Below, one piece after another: positions 1 through 5,044 of a stretch of 5,044 bases of DNA. The translations under genes were made by a program, and so were the position numbers. Within the stretch, counting starts at the first letter, position 1; every line of letters starts with the position of its first letter. A model generated the notes under the pieces. That model worked only from the letters and a program-made list of their open reading frames with translations, ran no database searches and was not told the DNA's origin. This DNA comes from Bacteroidales bacterium UBA1223. Its GTDB lineage: Bacteria; Bacteroidota; Bacteroidia; Bacteroidales; P3. The stretch is taken from assembly GCA_002309155.1 (NCBI GenBank), contig DBXB01000056.1, forward strand, positions 35,288 to 40,331, in the 5' to 3' direction.

Positions 1-3000
1 TCGACCTGCGACGAGTAGTCACTCATCAGACCAGTCTCGCAGATGGAGCGGACATAGAGAGTGTACATGTGCTCAGACTCGAGTCCGGTGATCTGGTATG
101 TGGTACTGTTGTTGACGGTGATCTTGGTACCCTCGCCACGGTTGAAGTTGCGGTCGCCGTACTCAATCTCGTAGCTCTGTGCCGTGCCGTTCCAGCTGAC
201 AGTGACGGAGGTTGCCGTGATGTTGCTGGTGGTGACTGCGGTGGGTACCGCGCAGGTTGCCGTGGTGAACTGGATGGTGTCGCTGTACTCAGACTCGACA
301 GTGCCGTTGCCGCAGAGGGCGGAGATGGCGGCGTTGTAGGTCGTGGTCTGGGCGAGACCGGTCACAGTGTACGGGTTGCCGGTAGCGGTGAAGTTGGTGT
401 CCTTGGTGGTGTTCCATACGTGGATGTTCCACATCGTCTCAGCTCCGCCGGCAGTCCAAGCGAGGGTTGCGGTGGTGTAGCCGAGGTCGGATGTGTGGAG
501 GTCTGTAGGAGCGAAGCAAGGCAGACTGTCGGTGGTGAATGTACCCTCAACCCAGTCAGAAATCAGCTCTTCTGTAGCGTCGCAGATAGCACGTACCTGA
601 TAACGGTAGATGGTTGCGGGCTGCAGACCGCTGACAGTATAGCTGGTGGCACCGGTGACACTGGTGGGAGCGGGATACTCGGCGTCGGTGGCGGCCCTTA
701 CGGCGACCTCGAAGTCAGTAGCGTTGCTGTTCCAGTTGATGGTGGCACTCTGATAGGTGATGTCAGTTGTGGGTAATACATTGGGACTGAGACAACGTGC
801 TCCACCACAGCTTACGAGCATCATAGTGGCGCGATACTGATTGTAAGTCTTCGTGCCAGAGAATGAGCTGCTGTACGGGTCGGGGTTGTAGCTGTCGCTG
901 TACCATACAAGTGTCTTGTAACCCGTGCAACTGGAGCTGTTGAATACATAGGCACTACCGTCGTAGTCGCCGGAGTTGTCATCGACTATGACCATGAGAT
1001 TGCTTTGACCATCCCAAGTGTAGAGGGTGTCGAATGCGAAGTAGTTCCAACCCTGTGAGCAGTTCAGCGGACCTTCATAAACCTTAACAGCTGTTGAGTC
1101 GAGGAGTTCGATGTCGCTACTGCTGCTGAAGACCGTCTTGGTGGTAGGCTTCAGGTAGATGGAGACATTTGTCTTGACAGTCGAAGCTGACGTATTATTA
1201 TAACTATATGCTATAGCAATGATATCGCCAATTTCGGCAAGTTCAGCGCTGTCTATGATGGTCTCGGTGAGGGTGTAGTTGTAGAAGTTGTTGAGAGGTG
1301 TGTAGTATTGGGTTCCGGAAGCAGGACCTGTGGTAGCCTCAATGGAGTTGTCACATATCGAGGTAGAGAGGGTAGTTGCCATGCTCCAATAGCTGGTATC
1401 GCCAGCACCGCAGATGGCACGAACCTTGAAAATGTAGGAGGTCAGAGTGTCAAGACCGCTGATGGTGTAAGGATGGTTGTATGCGACAACCGTTGTGGTG
1501 TTGTTGGCGTTATGACCATAGCTGATCTCCCAAGCAGTAGGTTGACTAAGGTCGGTCCAGTCAATATCGATAGTTGTCGTGCTGGTGGCGGTGGCAACGA
1601 TATCGCGAGGAGCGAGACAGGTGGGTACGTAATCGAGTAAGAAGTCGTCGACATAAGCGTACCAGTAACTTGTTCCACGGTCAGCCTTGACAGCCACATA
1701 CTGTCCGTTGCCGGTATAGGTGCTCAGAGGAACTTCGATATTCATCCAAGTAGTACCTGTAGTGACAGTGATGGTGTCGACACCAACGAAAGTGTTGATG
1801 TTGTTGGGATCGGTCATAACACCAATCTGGAATACTGGTACATAGGATGCTGAAGAGGCCTTGGCCCAGAAGGAGAGCTGCAGTGAGTCAACTCCAGTAT
1901 TCGGGTCGACAGGAGGCAGAACTACACACTGATAGTCGCCATAAGTGCCAGCAGTGGTGCTATTGTACCAGTAGAGGCCTTTGGTGCCGCCAACAGTGTG
2001 GTTGTAAGTGCTGGTGCTCGAGATATAGGGATATCCGCCGTAGCTGGTACCATTGTTGAGACGTGTCCAGCAGTTGGCGAAGGCGCTACCTGTGGTGCTT
2101 GATCCAGTGTTCTCGCTCTCGAAGTCCTGAGTGTAGGGCAATGTGAGATATCCACAGGGAGTACGGAAGCTATAAATCTTCCAGAAACTTGTGTCACCTG
2201 CACCGCAGATAGAGCGTACACGGAATGTGTAGGGAGTATTCGAGGTGAGGTTATTGAAGGAGCAGAAGGTGTCGTTGACAATGACAGAAGCATTGTTGTC
2301 AAGCTGATACTCCCACATTGTCGCTGTACCTGTTTCATCCCATGAGATATCAGCACTTGTCTGAGTCAGATTGCTGATAGTGACGTTGTCGGGACGTGAG
2401 CAGGTGAGCTGTGCAATCACCACATTGTCGATAGCTGCCGGAGGTTGTGTACCTACAGAACCGTCGCAACGGAATGCGAAGACAAGGTGATAGACGCCTG
2501 CTGACGTAACAGTGATAACATCGCTGTGGGTCTGCCAGTTGGTCTGCAAATTGAGTTTGCTTCCACCGTCAATGGCAATCCATCCTGAAGGAAGTGACGA
2601 TGAGTTAAATCCAGAGGGAACAGATGTTCCAGCAGTGAGAGTGACTGATGCGGGAACGAGGGCGGCGCGGATGTAGTCGAGCGTGCTCTCGCCATAGGAC
2701 TTCCAGTCGAAGGAATAGCCATAGTCGCCGGCTGCGGGTAGCATGATATCGGCGAAAGCATAGACCATGGTCGACGAAGTAATGGTGTAGTTGCATGAGG
2801 TACCGTTGTTATCGGAGATGTAGAGAGCATTGCTGCCACCGTTGTTGGTACCGTTGCCGATATACCACTTGTTAGTCAAAGAACCGTTCTCAAGAGTCCA
2901 GAGGGTGTTCTGAGTAGCGTTCTCGAAATCGCACGAGAATGGCAGCTGGACATAGGTGTTAGCGGTGCGGAATGTTCCCATGCGGGTTGCTGAGGTGCCA

Positions 3001-5044
3001 CCGGTACACTCGGGAGTGATATAGAAATCATAATCGGTGTTGGGTGTAAGACCGGTGACAGTGATGGTATTGGCGGTGACAGTGACTGTAGTGCCATTAC
3101 CAAGGGTGAAACCAGTGGGACCGTACTCGACATCCCAAGAAGTTGCAGAACCATTCTCTGTCCAAGTCACGGTCAGCATGTTGCTGTCGAGACCGCCCAA
3201 GGTAATATTTGTCACAGGAGGACAGTCTGGCATCGGTTCAACGGTAATGTCGTCGACAAAGTAGTAGGTCGTTGTGCTGGCATTACGGGTGTATTTCAAT
3301 GCTATGTGGGCTCCACCACCGGCATAACCACTCAGGTAAGCTGTCTTGAGGTCATAGACATCGCCTGCCACATGTACCGTGTCAAGAGGCACGAAACTGG
3401 TGGCGTCATTGGTATTGGATATAACACCAACCTGAATGTCGCCAACGGTGGAGGCTGAGTTCATCTTAACCCAGAAGGATACCTGCAAGGTGTTCATAGG
3501 ATATGTAACGGTGTCGATGGGAGGCAGGATAGTGAGGATCCAGTCGGCGTAAGTGCCGGTAGTGGTAGGCATGTAGTAGTAGAGGAAGCCTGAACCGGTG
3601 TGAGCGCCAGAGGGCCATGACGACGGGCTGCCGACATAGCCAAAGTGATACTGGGTGGCATTGTCCAGACGAGCCCAGCAAGGCACGCCACAGTCAAGGT
3701 TGCTGCTGGTACCTACGGGAAGTCCCTCAAAGCTCTCCATGTAAGGCAGTACGGTGATAGCACCGCAGTCTGTACGTACGCTGTAGCTTGCAGGCAAACT
3801 GGTGTCGCTGTCAGAGCAGATAGCACGGACGCGGAAAGCATAATCGGTGTTAGCGGTAAGATTGTCGGCAACATAGAATGTGTCGGTAACAACAAAGCTA
3901 CCGGAATCGTAAGTCACCTCCCATGACGTCTCGGTGCCACCGGGTATCCAAGATATAATGATGGAGTCGGTGGAGGCATAGGCAGATGTTACGTTGAAAG
4001 GAGCGGGGCATGTGTTGCGAGATATAGATACGTTGTCGATGGCCGCCGGTGGTGTATTGTAAACACTACCGTCATTGCGCCACAGGAACACCCATACATA
4101 GGTGCCGGGAGTGGTAATGTTGAAAGTTCCTGTTTTAGTCTGCCATGATGTCTGCTGGTTGAGACGTCCGCCACCGTCGAGGGCGATACCGCCTGCAGGC
4201 ATTGTGCCTGACGGAGCTTCACCGTTGTTGAATCCGCAGTAACTACCAGCAACTATTTGTGTGGAAGCGGGTACCAGAGCGGCACGCAGGAAGTCATACG
4301 AACTTTCACCGTTGCACTTCCAGTCATAACTGAAGGCATATTCGCCTGCTTCAGTAAGGTTGAAGGTGCGTGTTGCGAAAGCATACGACTCATCGCCACT
4401 GTAGCTGTTGGCTGTGCCGTTGTCGGTGACATACAATGAACGACCGTTATTGCCGGTGGCGTTGCCCACCATCCAATAGTTGGGTTCTGTGCCGTTGACA
4501 AGATCCCATCCGTTGACTCCGTTGTTCTCAAAGTCGCAGAAGTAGGGAACAGTTGCAGGAGGACCTGCCAGTGTGGTGAAATTGAGGGTGTTTGCCAATG
4601 AGGTGTCGCCATTACATTCGGAACGAACCGATACATAGTAGGTGACGCCTGCTGAGAGTCCAGTGAGCACATAGGTGGAATCACCTATGACTAAGTCGTT
4701 GAAACTAGCATTGCCGACAGAGAACGGCACAGAGTCATACTCAAAGATATAGGAGTTGTGTTCAGGTAATGTGTTCCAACCGATAATGGCAGAGTCTTCA
4801 GTGACATAGAGTACTGTCAGGTTTTCTACACTGCCGCAGGTGTTGCGTACCAGCGACACATTGTCGATGGCTGTCGGGGGGTTGGTACCACCACTGCCGT
4901 CATTTGCCCAGATGAAGACCATCTTGTAGTTGCCCGGGTTGACGATGCCGAAAGTGCCGGTGACGGTAGTCCAAGTGCTCTGCTGTGCGAGTGTGTTGGG
5001 AGTTTCACCGCTCTGGGTCAGTTCAATCCATGAGGCGGGAGCCG
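1..5044 (-). CDS. Partial giant multi-domain surface/secreted protein with Fn3 and jelly-roll modules (both ends missing)
   Basis: One uninterrupted minus-strand frame covers the window: complete codons run from 5042 down to 3, 1680 residues, with no stop and no frameshift, and domain motifs stay in phase throughout. The visible order is A1-Fn3-A2-Fn3-B1-Fn3-A3-Fn3-B2-Fn3-C-Fn3-Fn3-Fn3, where A, B and C are beta-sandwich modules of 175-185 residues and Fn3 repeats are about 80-90 residues. The composition is rich in Thr, Ser, Asn, Gly and Tyr and poor in Lys, with many cysteines, as expected for an exported protein. Proteins built from Fn3 plus choice-of-anchor J-like modules are typical of Bacteroidales, where many are surface or type IX-secreted adhesin-like proteins; that is family knowledge. 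No catalytic domain, signal peptide, membrane segment or C-terminal sorting domain is visible, because both termini lie outside the window. A role in binding host or dietary polymers or other cells is inference. I do not recognise a named gene. Confidence 0.93.
3..254 (-). repeat. Fibronectin type III domain 8, cut by window edge
   Basis: Residues 1597-1680. It begins CAVPTAVTTSNI, with strand-B VSW (W1617), an EIEYGDRNFNRGEGT hairpin like that of Fn3-3, ITGLESEHMYTL, and VRSIC with Cys1668, ending SQV at the low-coordinate edge. Only the final short strand should be missing. The gene continues beyond position 1. Confidence 0.84.
258..518 (-). repeat. Fibronectin type III domain 7
   Basis: Residues 1509-1595. 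It begins CFAPTDLHTSDL, with strand-B LAW (W1529), VTGLAQTTTYNAAISALC (Cys1577) and a closing IQFTT. The strand-F Arg of the usual VR-(A/S)-IC motif is replaced here by ISALC. It follows Fn3-6 after a two-residue gap, with no intervening module. Confidence 0.84.
525..794 (-). repeat. Fibronectin type III domain 6
   Basis: Residues 1417-1506. It begins CLSPNVLPTTDI, with strand-B INW (W1437), a FEVAVRA strand, VSGLQPATIYRY (1470-1481), QVRAIC with Cys1487, and a closing EGTFTT. First of three Fn3 domains in direct tandem at the C-terminal side of the visible region. It has a complete last strand, unlike Fn3-2 and Fn3-4. Confidence 0.84.
807..1361 (-). other. Module C, single beta-sandwich domain distinct from A and B
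   Basis: Residues 1228-1412, about 185 residues. Landmarks are an opening SIC, a YTPLNNFYNYTLTE segment followed by an IIDSAEL stretch, a SIYLKPTTKTVF strand, GWNYFAFDTLY, an acidic VIVDDNSGDYDGS loop (about 1351-1363), WYSDSYNPDP, SGTKTYNQYRATMML and a closing VSC (1410-1412). Neither the DFE entry nor the (V/I)D-(D/N) exit of A and B is present. I recall a module of this layout (YNYSLTQ...IY...EIG, DDN-x-GSY, SYSGT) in other Bacteroidales Fn3 proteins but know no established name or function for it. The acidic loop could bind calcium; this is inference. Cys1230 and Cys1412 at the two ends could pair. Confidence 0.65.
1362..1619 (-). repeat. Fibronectin type III domain 5
   Basis: Residues 1142-1227. 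It begins CLAPRDIVA, with a strand-B IDW core (W1162), a WEISYG strand, ISGLDTLTSYIF (1194-1205), and VRAICGAGDTSYW with Cys1211. The cysteine pair is Cys1142 and Cys1211. It joins B2 to module C. Confidence 0.84.
1629..2147 (-). repeat. Module B copy 2 (B2), choice-of-anchor J / MAM-like jelly roll
   Basis: Residues 966-1138. Entry LPYTQDFES (968-976), NCW (990-992), GGTKGLYWY, LPPVD (1042-1046), the LSFWAK strand (1056-1061), QIGVMTDPN with FVGVDTI downstream, and exit YVDDFLL (1130-1136). It shares the LPP-(I/V)-D, SFW-x-K, (Q)-x-GV and VDD landmarks with B1 at matching spacing. The Cys in the preceding CGY/CGA segment and the Cys of the CW motif are kept in both copies and could pair. Cys1039 is specific to this copy. 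Confidence 0.8.
2154..2402 (-). repeat. Fibronectin type III domain 4
   Basis: Residues 881-963. It begins CSRPDNVTI, with strand-B ISW (W901), a WEYQL strand, the NLTSNTPYTF turn and strand (931-940), and VRSICGAGDTSFW with Cys946. Its strand-F segment is almost the same as that of Fn3-5 (VRAICGAGDTSYW), suggesting these two are the closest pair. It runs through a TPCG segment directly into the LPY entry of B2. An extra Cys927 lies before the turn. Confidence 0.83.
2406..2951 (-). repeat. Module A copy 3 (A3), complete
   Basis: Residues 698-879. Entry LPFSCDFEN (700-708), a NKW-x-IG segment, GGSNALYISDNNGTS, YSFDWK (776-781) with GES shortly after, RAALVPAS (792-799), WIAIDGGSKLN (821-831), QTNWQT, and exit PPAAIDNV (867-874). 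It aligns with A2 over its full length, and the strongest blocks are the DWK to VPAS segment and the final PPAAIDNV. The copies are clearly diverged paralogues at DNA level, not recent duplicates. Cys750 and Cys859 are specific to this copy, while the entry Cys704 is shared with A2. Confidence 0.8.
2958..3224 (-). repeat. Fibronectin type III domain 3
   Basis: Residues 607-695. It begins CPPVTNI and has a strand-B TWT core (W627), the DVEYGPTGF-x-LGNGT hairpin, TGLTPNTDYDF (663-673), then TPEC with Cys679 in strand F, and closes GTFRT. The EYG-x(3)-F-x(2)-G-x-GT hairpin recurs in Fn3-8, so these two repeats are of one subtype. It links B1 to A3. Confidence 0.85.
3237..3758 (-). repeat. Module B copy 1 (B1), choice-of-anchor J / MAM-like jelly roll
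   Basis: Residues 429-602. Entry LPYMESFEG (432-440), then a CGVPCW segment (451-456), GSGFLYYY, LPPID (506-510), the VSFWVK strand (521-526), QVGVISN (537-543) followed by FVPLDTV, and exit YYFVDDITV (593-601). The SFE/DFE opening, FW-x-K strand, VGV-(I/M)-x-(N/D) strand and VDDI exit are the features of choice-of-anchor J and cleaved-adhesin-type domains in Bacteroidales surface proteins; this is family recognition without a profile search. These domains are non-enzymatic and are usually taken to be adhesive or ligand-binding. Confidence 0.8.
3765..4010 (-). repeat. Fibronectin type III domain 2
   Basis: Residues 345-426. It starts CPAPFNV and has the strand-B core ISW (W365), the NLTANTDYAF turn and strand (394-403), and VRAIC (405-409) followed by SDSDTS. 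The cysteine pair is Cys345 and Cys409. After strand F the chain runs through a short segment ending TDCGAI directly into the LPY entry of module B1, so the last Fn3 strand is short or shared with the linker. Confidence 0.82.
4014..4550 (-). repeat. Module A copy 2 (A2), complete
   Basis: Residues 165-343, about 179 residues. Entry motif VPYFCDFEN (165-173) is followed by a W-x-L-x-NG segment, NNG-x-SLYVTDNGT, SYDWK-x-NGES (about 238-246), RAALVPAS (253-260), IALDGG (286-291), a QTSWQT segment and the exit PPAAIDNV (331-338). The layout is that of a MAM/choice-of-anchor-like jelly roll that opens with DFE and closes with an Asp-containing strand. I recall similar modules from large Bacteroidales surface proteins but cannot name a formal family with confidence. 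The conserved Asp residues might bind a metal or ligand; this is inference. Cys169, Cys243 and Cys269 are present and not all are kept in A3. Confidence 0.8.
4569..4838 (-). repeat. Fibronectin type III domain 1
   Basis: Residues 69-158. It has the Fn3 core Trp in strand B (GWN, W89), the TGL-x(5)-Y turn before strand F (T127-Y135), YVSVRSEC in strand F and a closing FTT strand. Cys69 at the start and Cys143 in strand F form the pair repeated in every Fn3 of this protein. It joins A1 to A2 with only a few residues of linker. Confidence 0.82.
4842..5042 (-). repeat. Module A copy 1 (A1), C-terminal part only
   Basis: Residues 1-67 match the last third of the module seen complete in A2 and A3. 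The shared features are a WIEL segment where A3 has WIAIDGG, a QSTW segment matching TSWQT/TNWQT, a GNYKMVFIWANDGS strand pair, and the exit PPTAIDNV at residues 55-62. By alignment with A2, about 115 residues of this module lie beyond the high-coordinate edge of the window. It is the most divergent copy, lacking the DGG after the WI segment. Function unknown; a jelly-roll binding module is inferred from family resemblance. Confidence 0.75.

Noticed and set aside
3..254. Type IX secretion C-terminal sorting domain or cell-wall anchor near the low-coordinate end
   Set aside because: The sequence up to the edge is an ordinary Fn3 repeat and no stop codon is reached. The true C-terminus lies outside the window, so an anchor can be neither claimed nor excluded.
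69..776. Plus-strand open frame of 235 codons with an ATG start, the longest closed frame in the window
   Set aside because: It is antisense to Fn3-6, Fn3-7 and Fn3-8. Its Val/Gly/Ala-rich, domain-free translation is what the complement of Thr/Ser/Asn-rich codons gives, and no ribosome binding site or family motif is visible.
1922..2356. Minus-strand open frame of 144 codons
   Set aside because: It lies in the same shifted phase, overlapping B2 and Fn3-4, which read cleanly with recognisable motifs in the main frame.
4253..4684. Minus-strand open frame of 143 codons
   Set aside because: It is out of phase with the true frame across A2 and Fn3-1. Most other closed minus-strand frames in the window fall in this same shifted phase, so they come from codon usage. 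The translation is Ser/Thr/Pro/Met-rich low-complexity sequence with no domain.
1..5044. Possibility that several separate genes or a pseudogene fill the window
   Set aside because: The main frame has no stop, and module motifs continue in phase across every border with no gap or intergenic stretch. There is no sign of a frameshift.
1..5044. CRISPR array, insertion sequence, tRNA/rRNA or exact tandem DNA repeats
   Set aside because: The repeated signal is at protein level, with diverged DNA and unit lengths of about 250 and 540 bp. No short regular repeat-spacer pattern, inverted-repeat-bounded element or structural RNA signature was seen.

Overview
The whole window lies inside one very large protein-coding gene on the minus strand. 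Reading codons from 5042 down to 3 gives 1680 consecutive sense codons with no stop. I translated this frame end to end. Neither the start nor the stop of the gene is in the window, so the N-terminus, the C-terminus and any secretion or anchoring signals cannot be seen. Residue numbers below count from the first complete codon at 5042-5040.

The protein is a string of secreted-type beta-sandwich modules. In N-to-C order (high to low coordinates) these are: A1 (partial), Fn3-1, A2, Fn3-2, B1, Fn3-3, A3, Fn3-4, B2, Fn3-5, C, Fn3-6, Fn3-7, Fn3-8 (lacking its last strand). A is a roughly 180-residue module with a CDFEN-type entry, a RAALVPAS core and a PPAAIDNV exit. B is a roughly 175-residue module resembling choice-of-anchor J / cleaved-adhesin / MAM-like jelly rolls. 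C is a single roughly 185-residue module of another type. Between them sit eight fibronectin type III (Fn3) domains of about 80-90 residues. Each Fn3 carries one cysteine at its start and one in the predicted strand F, which suggests a conserved disulfide.

This mix of modules, the Thr/Ser/Asn/Gly/Tyr-rich and Lys-poor composition, and the moderate base composition point to a member of the Bacteroidota, most likely order Bacteroidales (Prevotella/Bacteroides/Porphyromonas-like, gut, rumen or oral). The genus cannot be fixed from this window. The likely role is an exported or cell-surface adhesin-like or glycan/protein-binding protein. No enzyme domain is visible in this part, so the function is inferred from module type only.

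There is no non-coding stretch, and I found no RNA gene, promoter, terminator, mobile element or CRISPR array. Other open frames on either strand are shadows of this gene.
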